A stretch of DNA of 64,000 bases from Candidatus Terraquivivens ruidianensis (GCA_023267975.1 JALNLA010000006.1:1-64000); one strand, 5' to 3'. Positions 17,377-26,276 are shown, numbered from the stretch's first letter. A program made the numbers and translations. The notes: generated by a model not told the origin, from the sequence alone.

Positions 17377-18516
17377 TTGTCCGAAGTTATAATTCATAAA
17401 GGGTTGGAGAACATAGTGATAACAGAAACGAAGCTCTCTTATATTGATGGCGACAAAGGGATACTATATTACGCAGGCTATCCAATAGAGGATTTGGCAA
17501 AGCATTCATCGTTTGAGGAAGTATGTTTCCTTCTTTGGCACAACAGACTTCCGAGTAGAAAAGAGTTGGATGAGTTAAAGAGGAGTATTAGAGAGAGTGC
17601 AGAAATACCTTGGGAAATAATCGACTTAATGAAGAAGACTCCCAAAAAGGCACATCCTATGGACATCATGAAGACGGCGGTCTCAGCCCTCGGTCCCTAT
17701 GACCCCGAACTCGAGGATAACTCAAGAGATGCAAACATAAGAAAGTCCATCAGGTTGCAGGCAAAAGTCGGAACAATAACGGCATACGTATACAGAATCA
17801 AAGAAGGGCTTGAGATAATACCTCCGAGTAAAAAACTTGACTATGCTGCGAACTTTCTCTACATGATGTTTGGAAAGGAGCCCGACGAATTGAGCAGTAG
17901 GATAATGGACGTAGCTTTAATTCTTCACGCAGAACACGAACTACCTGCATCGACGACCGCTGCCTTAACCACGATATCCACTTTATCCGACATATACTCT
18001 GCTGTAGTTTCAGGCATAGCCGCACTGAAAGGTCCTCTGCATGGCGGAGCGAATGAGAAGGCTCTGGAGATGTTAAAGGAAATCAAAACCCCAGACAGGG
18101 CGGAGGAGTACGTCAAGAAAGCGTTGGCGGAGAAGAAGAGGATAATGGGCTTCGGGCACAGAGTGTATAAAGCATACGATCCTAGGGCTAGGATATTCAA
18201 GGAATACTTTAGGAAATTATGCGAACAAAGGAGGGATTGGACGATGTATCGGACGGCGGAGAAAGTCGAGGAAGTAATGATTAACTTACTTGGTAAGAAA
18301 GGTATATTCCCAAATATAGACTTTTACTCGGGTGCAGTTTACGACATGCTGGGTATTCCGTCATACCTATTTACACCGATGTTCGCGATGGCGCGAACTT
18401 CCGGATGGACTGCTCACATAATAGAATACCTTCAGGACAACAGGCTCATTAGACCAAGGGCTCACTATACAGGTCAGCTCGACCTTAAATACATTCCGAT
18501 AGAACAAAGAGGGTAG
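17377..18516 (+). CDS. gltA: Citrate synthase
   Basis: The enzyme condenses oxaloacetate and acetyl-CoA, the entry step of the citric acid cycle. Active-site elements are clear: LHGGANEKA (about residue 221), GFGHRVYKAYDPRA (about 258-271) and NIDFYSGAVYDMLGIP with the catalytic Asp (about 314). At 379 residues it is the short archaeal/2-methylcitrate-synthase-like form, so some 2-methylcitrate activity cannot be excluded. The start is TTG 17377, which gives the normal N-terminus SEVIIHKGLENIVITETKLS. Confidence 0.94.
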   Translation: MSEVIIHKGLENIVITETKLSYIDGDKGILYYAGYPIEDLAKHSSFEEVCFLLWHNRLPSRKELDELKRSIRESAEIPWEIIDLMKKTPKKAHPMDIMKTAVSALGPYDPELEDNSRDANIRKSIRLQAKVGTITAYVYRIKEGLEIIPPSKKLDYAANFLYMMFGKEPDELSSRIMDVALILHAEHELPASTTAALTTISTLSDIYSAVVSGIAALKGPLHGGANEKALEMLKEIKTPDRAEEYVKKALAEKKRIMGFGHRVYKAYDPRARIFKEYFRKLCEQRRDWTMYRTAEKVEEVMINLLGKKGIFPNIDFYSGAVYDMLGIPSYLFTPMFAMARTSGWTAHIIEYLQDNRLIRPRAHYTGQLDLKYIPIEQRG

Positions 18517-18560
18517 CGGTCTACATAAAAAATTAATTGAGGCTCCGCTAATATCAGTTA

Positions 18561-19355
18561 ATGGTCGTGTCTCCAGGCAAAGAGCTAGGGTTAATAATAA
18601 AATCACCTACGGTGGCTTCGTCAGTAGAGGCAGCAACCTATCTCAAGAGTCAGAAGTTTGAGTCGCTTTTTTTAAACCTGCCAAGGAGTCTAGATGAGCT
18701 TGTGGCCGAGTATGTTATGGGAATGAGGTACGAGGATCTTGTAGAAGAAGTTAGAAAACGTAAGCTTCTGCCGGAGCCCGTGGAGTCTTGGCTGAGAGAG
18801 CACGAGCCATTACTCAAAAACCTAAGGGAAGAAGGCGTTGAGGTTTGCACTTTTTGCTACAGAGACGACAAAGCCTTCGAGGTCGAGACAAAAAACGCTA
18901 TAGAAACAGCGTTGCTCGTATTAAGAGATTCCATCACTGAGAAGGTAAGCGTTGACAGATGGTTAAAGTTGTTAGCTTCACAAGCCCGCACCGCTAACCT
19001 CACACGTCAAGAAGCTGATTACATACTCGATGAATCATCCAATTACAATAAGAACATATGCATAGCAAGTTTTGAAGGGAGGGAGTTAAAGAGGTATTTA
19101 GAACAAGAAATGGAGACATGGGTCAAGTGCATCGGCCTACCATACCACTTTACACCGCTCGATATTCTTAGAAGAGAGGTGCTATTAGGAAAGGCCTCAG
19201 AAGAAAGGATTAGACAACTCGTAAAGGAGCATGTAAAATTCATCAGGGAAATGGTGGTGCCAAAAGATCTAGAAACTGCTATTTTTGAATGGACAAAAAG
19301 AAGGTTATACTGGCATCCCAGTATCTTTACTAAAAAAGAGAGTGAAGGTTTGTAG
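18561..19355 (+). CDS. Hypothetical protein, possibly TraB/ChaN-like
   Basis: The 264-residue protein shows no membrane segments. The beginning (ATYLKSQKFESLFLNLPRSL) and the following region ending in REEGVEVCTFCYRDD recall TraB/EreA-like proteins, where a short acidic motif follows a strand such as this; here Asn replaces the usual Glu, so the likeness is weak. The rest is alpha-helical and charged. It follows citrate synthase by 44 bp on the same strand and could be cotranscribed. Function unknown. Confidence 0.6.
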   Translation: MVVSPGKELGLIIKSPTVASSVEAATYLKSQKFESLFLNLPRSLDELVAEYVMGMRYEDLVEEVRKRKLLPEPVESWLREHEPLLKNLREEGVEVCTFCYRDDKAFEVETKNAIETALLVLRDSITEKVSVDRWLKLLASQARTANLTRQEADYILDESSNYNKNICIASFEGRELKRYLEQEMETWVKCIGLPYHFTPLDILRREVLLGKASEERIRQLVKEHVKFIREMVVPKDLETAIFEWTKRRLYWHPSIFTKKESEGL

Positions 19356-19356
19356 C

Positions 19357-19584
19357 CTATGTCACGATAGCCGTTTCTGTTGATTCGATGCCTTTAATTT
19401 TATGGAACTTAGTAGTTATCATCTTACCAAGGTCCGCGACATCCTTGGCCTCTACAAAGGCTATCAAGTCAAACGGTCCCGTCACCGCACACACCGATTT
19501 AACGCCTTTTACCCTACAGAGGGCTCCGGATACCTTAGACACCTTTCCAACCGCCGTTTTAATGAGTACGTATGCATCCACCAC
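19357..19584 (-). CDS. Stand-alone Lrp/AsnC ligand-binding (RAM) domain protein
   Basis: This 75-residue protein is a complete alpha-beta RAM domain without a DNA-binding helix-turn-helix: AYVLIKTAVGKVSKVSGAL, then GVKSVCAVTGPFDLIAFVEA and the terminal IKGIESTETAIVT. Such single-domain members bind amino acids and form oligomers, sometimes with full-length Lrp regulators. The start is GTG 19584 (a second GTG follows immediately). It converges with the preceding gene, with one base between stops. Confidence 0.8.
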   Translation of the reverse strand: MVDAYVLIKTAVGKVSKVSGALCRVKGVKSVCAVTGPFDLIAFVEAKDVADLGKMITTKFHKIKGIESTETAIVT

Positions 19585-19636
19585 ATTGATTCACCCATAA
19601 TCCATATTATGTTAACATTAGTAATATCACGAAAAA

Positions 19637-19644
19637 TTTAAAAT
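19637..19644 (+). promoter_or_regulatory. Probable TATA box of the first AOR gene
   Basis: TTTAAAAT predicts a transcript start near 19665, which keeps the Shine-Dalgarno GAGGTGA (19674-19680) in the message. A second element, TTATAAAAA (19655-19663), would start transcription after it. Confidence 0.4.
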
Positions 19645-19688
19645 TTACTCATGATTATAAAAAGATTTACCAAGAGGTGAATAGTGCT

Positions 19689-21608
19689 TTGGGTGAATTT
19701 CCTGGATATAATGGAAAAATTTTACGCGTAAACCTGAGCGAGGAAAAAATAACGACTCAAGACCTAAACCCTGAGATGGCTAAGATGTGGATCGGCGGAG
19801 TTGGCTTAGCAGTCAAGTTAATTTATGATGAAGTTCCTGCTGGCACTGAGCCCCTTAGTCCGGAAAACGTCTTTGTCTTTGCCGTTGGCCCATACCAAGC
19901 CACTAACATTCCTGGAAGTGGAAGGTTCGCAGTATGCTCAAAGTCTCCGCTAACGAATATATGGGGTGAATCAACGGGTGGGGGTTACAACGCGCACGAG
20001 CTTAAGCGAGCGGGGTTCGATGCAGTAGTTGTAACGGGTAAGGCCGAGAGGCCGGTTTACCTTTGGGTCCATGACGGAAAAGCCGAATTGATGGATGCAT
20101 CACGCATGTGGGGTAAGGCGGATGCCTTTGAGACAGAGACTCTTATCAAGAAGGAACTAGGAGACGAAAAGATTCAAGTCGCACCGATAGGTCCCGGAGC
20201 TGAAAACCTCGTTCGATACGCAGGGCTGATTTGCAACTATGGTCACGGCTGTGCTGGTAGAACAGGAATGGGAGCGGTTATGGGGTCTAAGAGGCTGAAG
20301 GCGATCGCTTTTCGTGGCACCAAAGAAGTAAAGGTTGCACATCCAGACCTTTTGAAAGAGTACCTAAGAGAGCTCTTGCCGATAATAAACAAAGCAGAGT
20401 TCACAAAGTTGAACAGAGAGTACGGTCAAGCGATGGCGATTATCCCTCGAGAAGAAAACGGTCTTCTGCCGATAAAGAACTTTGCACAAAGTCGATGGAA
20501 GGATGGCGCTATTAGGATAGGAGCCCCAGTAGGCGGACCAGGAAAATTTAACGAAGTCCTGAAACCCAAGCCCGAGGCCTGCTCCTACTGTGTGATGGGT
20601 TGTCACAGAAGGGTGACGGTCACTTCTCCACAGAAGTATGCTATGGATAGCTACGGACCAGAGTATGAGTCTCTCGCTATGATAGGGTCCGATTGTCTGA
20701 TCGACAACCTGTTGGCTATAAATAAGGCTAACGAGCTTTGTAATAAATGGAGCATAGACACGATAGAGTTTGGCGGAGTTTGTGCCTTCGCCATGGAAGC
20801 TTTCGAGAAAGGTAAGATAACCAAAGAAGACTTAGGAGGGCTTGAACTCAGATGGGGAGATGGCGACGCTATGCTGGCCCTACTTGAAAAGATCGTAAAG
20901 AGGGAGGGAAGAGTTGCTTGGCTTCTAGGAGAGGGGCTGAGGGTTGCCGGAAACGCGCTGGGCTGCCCGGAGATAGCGATGCATGTTAACGGTGCTGCGG
21001 TTCCAGCTCATGATCCTAGGGCATTCTTCTCCATGGCGGTCGAAACGGCAACATCCACGAGGGGTGCTTGCCATCTCCATGGATTCCCAGAAGCTATAGA
21101 GTTAGGTGTCCCATTCCCGGAGGCTGGACCAGAGCTAAGCCAACCGCTTGACAGGTTCGCGGTAGATAAGAAAGGACTGGCTCAAGCTAAGTACCAAGAT
21201 AGGCAGGCTGTGAACAATTCTCTTGTATGGTGCTTCTTCTACGAATTCTCGGGCATAGACTTCACTTGGACGAGCAAACTACTGAATGCGACGACCGGGT
21301 GGGAATTGACTCCACAAGACCTACTTAAGATCGGTGAACGCATCATAAACATGCAGCGGATGTTTAACCTAAAGCACGGTCTGATACCGAGGAGAGATGA
21401 CTGGCTTCCAAAGAGGTTCTTCGAGCCACGTATGGAAGGAGGAGCTGCCGGCAAGGTTCCGCCTTTGAAGGTCATGCTAGAGGAGTACTATAGGGTTAAA
21501 GGCTGGCCTGATGGGATACCAAGCGAGACTAAGCTTAGGGAATTGGGGCTGGACTTTCTGATAAAGGACCTAGAAGTCATAAGAGAGGCGGTAAAAGCCT
21601 CTCAGTAA
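19689..21608 (+). CDS. Tungsten-dependent aldehyde ferredoxin oxidoreductase family (copy 1)
   Basis: AOR-family enzymes use a bis-pterin tungsten cofactor and a [4Fe-4S] cluster to oxidise aldehydes with ferredoxin. The cluster cysteines are in ACSYCVMGCHRR (CX2CX3C, near residue 298) with the fourth in NNSLVWCFF (near 513). The pterin-binding region includes GPEYESLAMIGSDC and PAHDPRAFF. The TTG at 19689 is preferred because a perfect Shine-Dalgarno GAGGTGA (19674-19680) lies 8 nt before it; GTG 19677 falls inside that sequence. It faces a MoaD-like gene, an arrangement repeated with copy 2. The substrate cannot be told from the sequence. Confidence 0.92.
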   Translation: MGEFPGYNGKILRVNLSEEKITTQDLNPEMAKMWIGGVGLAVKLIYDEVPAGTEPLSPENVFVFAVGPYQATNIPGSGRFAVCSKSPLTNIWGESTGGGYNAHELKRAGFDAVVVTGKAERPVYLWVHDGKAELMDASRMWGKADAFETETLIKKELGDEKIQVAPIGPGAENLVRYAGLICNYGHGCAGRTGMGAVMGSKRLKAIAFRGTKEVKVAHPDLLKEYLRELLPIINKAEFTKLNREYGQAMAIIPREENGLLPIKNFAQSRWKDGAIRIGAPVGGPGKFNEVLKPKPEACSYCVMGCHRRVTVTSPQKYAMDSYGPEYESLAMIGSDCLIDNLLAINKANELCNKWSIDTIEFGGVCAFAMEAFEKGKITKEDLGGLELRWGDGDAMLALLEKIVKREGRVAWLLGEGLRVAGNALGCPEIAMHVNGAAVPAHDPRAFFSMAVETATSTRGACHLHGFPEAIELGVPFPEAGPELSQPLDRFAVDKKGLAQAKYQDRQAVNNSLVWCFFYEFSGIDFTWTSKLLNATTGWELTPQDLLKIGERIINMQRMFNLKHGLIPRRDDWLPKRFFEPRMEGGAAGKVPPLKVMLEEYYRVKGWPDGIPSETKLRELGLDFLIKDLEVIREAVKASQ

Positions 21609-21610
21609 CC

Positions 21611-21626
21611 CCCTTTGTATTTTTTT
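21611..21626 (+). terminator. T-rich terminator after AOR copy 1
   Basis: CCCTTTGTATTTTTTT follows the AOR stop directly and ends where the convergent MoaD-like gene stops, so AOR transcription probably ends before running antisense. Confidence 0.45.
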
Positions 21627-21627
21627 A

Positions 21628-21918
21628 TTAGTGTTTGCCGCCCACTATAGCGGGCACTATTGCTACCTCGTCGCCTTCCTTTAGCTCTGTTTTCAACCCA
21701 TTAAGAGTACGCACGTTCTTTCCGTTAATCAACACTTTCACATAAGGAAGAAGTTCCGCATCGTTAAGCAAAACTCGACTCTTGAGGTCGCTCCCATATT
21801 TTTTTATCAAAGCCTTCAGTAGGGCGTCAAGGTCACAGCCGTCTTCAAGTATGACCTCCGTTTGACCCGTGCCCATGAATTCCCTTACCGGTCCGAAAAC
21901 CTTCACAGTTATCTTCAT
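21628..21918 (-). CDS. MoaD/ThiS-like ubiquitin-fold protein with residues after the Gly-Gly
   Basis: MoaD is the sulfur carrier of molybdopterin/tungstopterin synthase and must end in Gly-Gly to be adenylated and thiocarboxylated. This 96-residue protein has the beta-grasp sequence ITVKVFGPVREFMGTG and ends VPAIVGGKH, that is, two residues beyond the Gly-Gly (bases 21631-21636 encode Lys-His). The second copy at 23991 ends exactly in GG. It would need trimming to act as a sulfur carrier, or it has another role. It is convergent with AOR copy 1. Confidence 0.85.
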   Translation of the reverse strand: MKITVKVFGPVREFMGTGQTEVILEDGCDLDALLKALIKKYGSDLKSRVLLNDAELLPYVKVLINGKNVRTLNGLKTELKEGDEVAIVPAIVGGKH

Positions 21919-22096
21919 TCTCCTTCAACCTCTTGTATCCAGCCAAAAATATTAAGTTTAAGTAACACTAATGAGTAAAAACAGCGCGTTTAGTCTGACA
22001 AAAACGTAACGATTATTTCAAAATATACATAATATTATGAGATTTATTTCACAAAAGATTCATAAACCTTAAGAGTGCTTCATTAATGAGACAAAG

Positions 22097-23953
22097 ATGG
22101 TAAAAGCGGGAGGTTATGCTAACAGGCTCGCTTGGGTTGACTTAGCGAACAAGAAAGTCGATTATCAGGAGCTTGACGAGGACGTAGCAAGGAAATATTT
22201 GGGTGGTAGGGGGCTAGGTGTAAAGCTCGTTTACGATAAGGTCAAGCCTGGCACTGACCCCTTCTCGCCTGACAACATATTGGTCATAGCCGTAGGACCA
22301 TTAACGGGTACGCTTACGCCAATGAGCGGAAGGATTTGCTCTATTACAAAGTCGCCACTCACGGGTGGAGTTACAGATAGCCATGCAGGCGGCTGGGCAG
22401 GAGCTGCCCTAAAGTGGTCAGGCTTTGACGCGATTATACTTCAGAACAAAAGCGATAAACCAGTTTATCTCGTGGCGAAGGACGGAAAGGTAACGTTCGA
22501 GGATGCATCGCAGCTATGGGGGAAGGACTTATTCACGACGACGCGTATGCTAAGGGACAAGTATGGGGACGCGCGCGAGCTGACAAAGCTAGGGTCTACG
22601 GGCGTTCAAGTATATGCGATAGGTCCGGCGGGCGAGAATCTCTGCAGGGAGGCTTGCATAGGCCATGACGCCGGCAGGTTTAGTGGAAGGGGTGGAACTG
22701 GAGCCGTAATGGGCTCGAAGAAGGTCAAAGCCCTCGTCATAATGGGCGAGGAAAAGAATATACCGAAACCCGCCAACCCAGAAAAGTTCGAGGAGGCCAG
22801 AAGGACTGCGCTTAAACATATAACTGAGAGTCCTGTGACCTCGCCCGGTAAAGGAGGCCTTTCCGTATACGGAACTAGTGTCCTAGTCAATACTGTGAAC
22901 GAACTTGGCGCATTTCCAACGAGGAACGCGAAGCAAGTCCAGTTCGAGTTTGCATACTTCATAAGCGGTGAGAACCAGAGGGGTACGATACTCAGAGAAA
23001 CACCTACGTGTCATGCATGCCCAGTCCACTGCAAGAGGCTTACTGAGGTGACAGACGGCAAATACAAGTACAAATCAGAGGGAGTTGAGTACGAGACATG
23101 CTGGTCCCTAGGCGCCATGGTAGGTGTCGGTCATATAGAAGGCGCAGGTTATCTGAACTATCTTGCCAACTATTACGGTCTCGACACGATAAGCTTGGGT
23201 GTAACGCTGGCTACTGCATGTGAAGCCACGGAGAAAGGCTACATACCTGAGGCAGAGGGCGTTAAGTTCGGTGATGTGGACAAGCTGGCTGAGTTCATAA
23301 AGAAGATAGCACTAAGGGAGGGTATAGGCAATCTCTTCGCAGAAGGAGGGTACAGGGCAGCTCAGGCCCTTGGCGACGTAGATCTATCAATAACTGTAAA
23401 GAAGCAGGGCATACCCGCCTACGACCCGAGAGGTCTAAGAGGCTTTATTATAGGTTATGCGACGAGCAACAGGGGTGCATGCCACCTAAGAGGTTATACG
23501 CCCGCATCTGAAATAATGGGCATACCATACAAGACCGACCCCCTCGCCTTAGAGGGCAAGGTAGACTTAACCATAATGCTCCAAAACATGTTTGCGGCGC
23601 TCGACAGCCTAGATATATGTAAATTCAGCTCGTTCGCCTACACCGTTGAAGACTATGCTGCCCTACTTTCAGGCATGACAGGCTGGGATGTCTCTCCAGA
23701 GGAATTCATGAAGATAGGTGAGAGGGTATGGAACCTAGAGAGGTACTTTAACCAGCTCAACGGCTTCGACAGGAAGGATGACATGCTACCAAAGAGGCTC
23801 GTAGTAGAGCCCCCGACCTCCGGTCCTGCGAAGGGCTGGAGACTCGGATGGGACACCTTTAACAAGCTCTTGGACGAGTATTACGAAAAGAGAGGCTGGA
23901 CTAAGGACGGAAAGGTACCGGAAAAGAAACTGCGAGAACTGGGCATAATCTAG
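22097..23953 (+). CDS. Tungsten-dependent aldehyde ferredoxin oxidoreductase family (copy 2)
   Basis: This 618-residue paralogue of the gene at 19689 has cluster cysteines in TCHACPVHCKRL (near residue 304) and DICKFSSF (near 506), and pterin-region motifs GVEYETCWSLGAM and AYDPRGLRGF. The start region (GGYANRLAWVDLANKKV) is typical of AOR. The two copies are clearly diverged, so they probably have different substrates. A TATA-like CATAAACC lies about 30 bp upstream. The gene ends with a T-rich terminator and converges with a second MoaD-like gene. Confidence 0.93.
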   Translation: MVKAGGYANRLAWVDLANKKVDYQELDEDVARKYLGGRGLGVKLVYDKVKPGTDPFSPDNILVIAVGPLTGTLTPMSGRICSITKSPLTGGVTDSHAGGWAGAALKWSGFDAIILQNKSDKPVYLVAKDGKVTFEDASQLWGKDLFTTTRMLRDKYGDARELTKLGSTGVQVYAIGPAGENLCREACIGHDAGRFSGRGGTGAVMGSKKVKALVIMGEEKNIPKPANPEKFEEARRTALKHITESPVTSPGKGGLSVYGTSVLVNTVNELGAFPTRNAKQVQFEFAYFISGENQRGTILRETPTCHACPVHCKRLTEVTDGKYKYKSEGVEYETCWSLGAMVGVGHIEGAGYLNYLANYYGLDTISLGVTLATACEATEKGYIPEAEGVKFGDVDKLAEFIKKIALREGIGNLFAEGGYRAAQALGDVDLSITVKKQGIPAYDPRGLRGFIIGYATSNRGACHLRGYTPASEIMGIPYKTDPLALEGKVDLTIMLQNMFAALDSLDICKFSSFAYTVEDYAALLSGMTGWDVSPEEFMKIGERVWNLERYFNQLNGFDRKDDMLPKRLVVEPPTSGPAKGWRLGWDTFNKLLDEYYEKRGWTKDGKVPEKKLRELGII

Positions 23954-23970
23954 AGGCTCAGTTTAACCTC

Positions 23971-23985
23971 CTCTTTTTATTTTTG
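23971..23985 (+). terminator. T-rich terminator after AOR copy 2
   Basis: CTCTTTTTATTTTTG lies 17 bases after the stop codon and ends just before the stop of the convergent MoaD-like gene. It is nearly the same as the tract at 698-714. Confidence 0.5.
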
Positions 23986-23990
23986 TATAG

Positions 23991-24281
23991 TTAGCCACCA
24001 GCTACGGGCGGAATTATCGCAACCTCATCGCCATCTTTCAGCTTCGTTCCCATTCCGTTGAGATAATCTATATCCCTTCCGTTAACTAACACCTTCACAT
24101 ACGGCGCAAGATTCTCCTCACTTGCTAAGATTTGGTTTCGAAATGCATCCCCAAACTTTTTTGTTAAAGCTTTCAGTAGTATTCGAACGTCGCTTCCATC
24201 TTCGAGCAAGATTTCCGTGTGACCCGTACCTAAGACCTCCCTTATTGTTGCAAAAGCCCTTATGATAATTTTCATCTCCAT
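23991..24281 (-). CDS. moaD: MoaD-like sulfur carrier (second copy, ends in Gly-Gly)
   Basis: A beta-grasp protein of 96 residues ending PPVAGG, the exact C-terminus needed for adenylation and thiocarboxylate formation in pterin dithiolene synthesis. It is homologous along its length to the copy at 21628 (shared APYVKVLVNG/LPYVKVLING and LKDGDEVAI/LKEGDEVAI). It lies 38 bp downstream of the MoeA-fusion gene on the same strand, so moeA-moeA-moaD probably form one operon for tungsten or molybdenum cofactor maturation. ATG 24281 or ATG 24275 could start it. Confidence 0.9.
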   Translation of the reverse strand: MEMKIIIRAFATIREVLGTGHTEILLEDGSDVRILLKALTKKFGDAFRNQILASEENLAPYVKVLVNGRDIDYLNGMGTKLKDGDEVAIIPPVAGG

Positions 24282-24319
24282 AATATTATTTAACGGCGTA
24301 ATTTTTAAGTATTATGCGA

Positions 24320-26266
24320 TTAGCCGTACACTCTTTGTCCTGTTTCCGGGAGTATGGCATACCCCTTTAAAGACTGAATGCCTGAGCGGAAAGCCTCGCT
24401 AGAAAGCGCTTCCAGAAACCTTCGTACTGTCGCCTTTTTCAGCCTATCCTTCCTTACAACGAAGTCGAAAATCTCCTCACCTAACGGCATGAACTCTAGT
24501 CCATAAATATCTGCAACGTATTCTATGGCAACGCCTACGTCCGCCCTGCCTTGTGCAATAGCCGATGCTACTGCCGTGTGCGTCTTCGCCTCGTAGGTGT
24601 AGCCCTTTATAGTATCCTCGGGCTTAGTTACACCAGCTTCCCTGAGCAATTTATCTATGAGCGTCCTTGCGCCCGAGCCCCTCAGCCTATTAACGAACAC
24701 CACATCCTTTCTCGTCAGGTCCGCCATGGAGCGTATGTTCTTAGGGTTATTTTTCTTAACGAGTAAACCTATTCTGCGCACGTATCCCCTGTATATCTCT
24801 ACGAGCCCCTCTAACCCCATCTTCTTGGGCATGTGGACGTTGTACTTGCCAGTCTCCTCGTCAAGAAGGTGCGTGCCGCAGATGTCTGCCTCACCTCTCT
24901 TTAACGCCCTCCAGCCACCCAACGAACCGACGGTTACTACCTTAGATGCCGTCAAGCCTGAAGCTTGTAGAAGCACCTCTATCCCTGGACAGTGGCTACC
25001 TATTACGTTGAGCGGATGGGGCCTAAACAATGGGCTAAGCAGCTTAACATCAACAACCTCATCCTCCTCAACGTACTGTTTATCTTCAGGAATCTCAACG
25101 AAACCGTCTGCCATCGTGATGGCGGAGGCAGAGCCTGAGCCTAAAACTATTGGGTAGGCAACCAAACAATCTTCAGTCTCAACTAGCTGGACAGGCATGA
25201 GTTCTCTGACACCTTTTCCAACATCCATCCTGTAGGCCATCCTAGCCTTTATTAGTGTAAACCTATCGCTTTCTTCTATTCCGCACATTTTCGAAATTAA
25301 TGGTTTTGCCACATTCAGGAATACCATCATGGCGGATAACGGAAAGCCTGGAAGACCTACGAGGAGTTTACCGCGACTAACGGCCATAACAGTTGGTTTG
25401 CCGGGTCTCAATTTGAGGCCGTGAACGACGACTGCGCCATGTTCCGCGAAGACTTTGTATATTGCATCGCCGAATCCAGCAGACGTGCTTCCAGATGTAA
25501 CCACCACGTCATATTCTCGAAGACCATGCTCTATCCTCTGCTTTAGCGCTTGATAATCATCGGGCACTATTCCAAAGAACTCGGCATCAGCTCCAGCCTC
25601 CCTTAGCATGGCCGTTATCGCATAACCGTTTACGTCGTAGACCTTTCCATGGGATAATGGTTGACCCGGTTCAACAAGTTCGTTGCCCGTCGATAGGACT
25701 GCTACTCTTGGCTTACGATAAACCTTGACCGATTTGTAACCTAACGCAGCCAGTACGGCTATATCGCTCGGTGATATGACTTTACCTTTTCTTATCACTA
25801 CGTCCCCTGCAGTTATATCTGAGCCAGTTTGGGAAACGTTTTCACCTGGAGCAACCGGTTTGTACACGTAGACCTTATCACCCACCCTTTTTGTGTACTC
25901 CACCATGACTACGGCGTTTGCACCCCTCGCTAACGGCGCGCCCGTCGCTGTCTCTACACATCGTCTACCACCAGCTTCAGCCGTGGGTATGGAACCGACC
26001 TCAGCTTTCCCGGATACCGTTAAGCAGGCAGGCTCTGACTCGCTAGCACCGTAAACGTCCTTTGCATCAACCGCATAACCATCTACGGTAGACCTATCAA
26101 AGGGCGGCGAGTCCACCTTTGCGTATATTTCTTCGGCAAGCACACGTCCAGGCGCTTCAATCAACCCTACCTCTTCTACGCCCAAAGGTCCTATGCGTCC
26201 AAGATTTTCCCTAACCAGATTTAGAGCGTCCTCGACCGAGACCATTCTATGAAATATTAACGCCAC
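24320..26266 (-). CDS. moeA: MoeA molybdenum/tungsten insertase fused to a periplasmic-binding-protein-like domain
   Basis: MoeA inserts the metal oxyanion into adenylylated pterin. The first ~400 residues are MoeA (SPPFDRSTVDGYAV; VVTSGSTSAGFGDAIY; GLPGFPLSAMM). The last ~240 form a binding-protein-like domain (GSLGGWRALKRGEADICGTH; VNRLRGSGARTLIDKLLREA), a fusion known in archaea and bacteria; it may sense or deliver the oxyanion. The GTG at 26266 is chosen because AAGGTGG (26273-26279) lies 6 nt upstream; GTG 26275 lies within that sequence, and ATG 26245 is another option. It follows the other moeA almost without a gap. Confidence 0.9.
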   Translation of the reverse strand: MALIFHRMVSVEDALNLVRENLGRIGPLGVEEVGLIEAPGRVLAEEIYAKVDSPPFDRSTVDGYAVDAKDVYGASESEPACLTVSGKAEVGSIPTAEAGGRRCVETATGAPLARGANAVVMVEYTKRVGDKVYVYKPVAPGENVSQTGSDITAGDVVIRKGKVISPSDIAVLAALGYKSVKVYRKPRVAVLSTGNELVEPGQPLSHGKVYDVNGYAITAMLREAGADAEFFGIVPDDYQALKQRIEHGLREYDVVVTSGSTSAGFGDAIYKVFAEHGAVVVHGLKLRPGKPTVMAVSRGKLLVGLPGFPLSAMMVFLNVAKPLISKMCGIEESDRFTLIKARMAYRMDVGKGVRELMPVQLVETEDCLVAYPIVLGSGSASAITMADGFVEIPEDKQYVEEDEVVDVKLLSPLFRPHPLNVIGSHCPGIEVLLQASGLTASKVVTVGSLGGWRALKRGEADICGTHLLDEETGKYNVHMPKKMGLEGLVEIYRGYVRRIGLLVKKNNPKNIRSMADLTRKDVVFVNRLRGSGARTLIDKLLREAGVTKPEDTIKGYTYEAKTHTAVASAIAQGRADVGVAIEYVADIYGLEFMPLGEEIFDFVVRKDRLKKATVRRFLEALSSEAFRSGIQSLKGYAILPETGQRVYG

Positions 26267-26276
26267 AATAACCACC

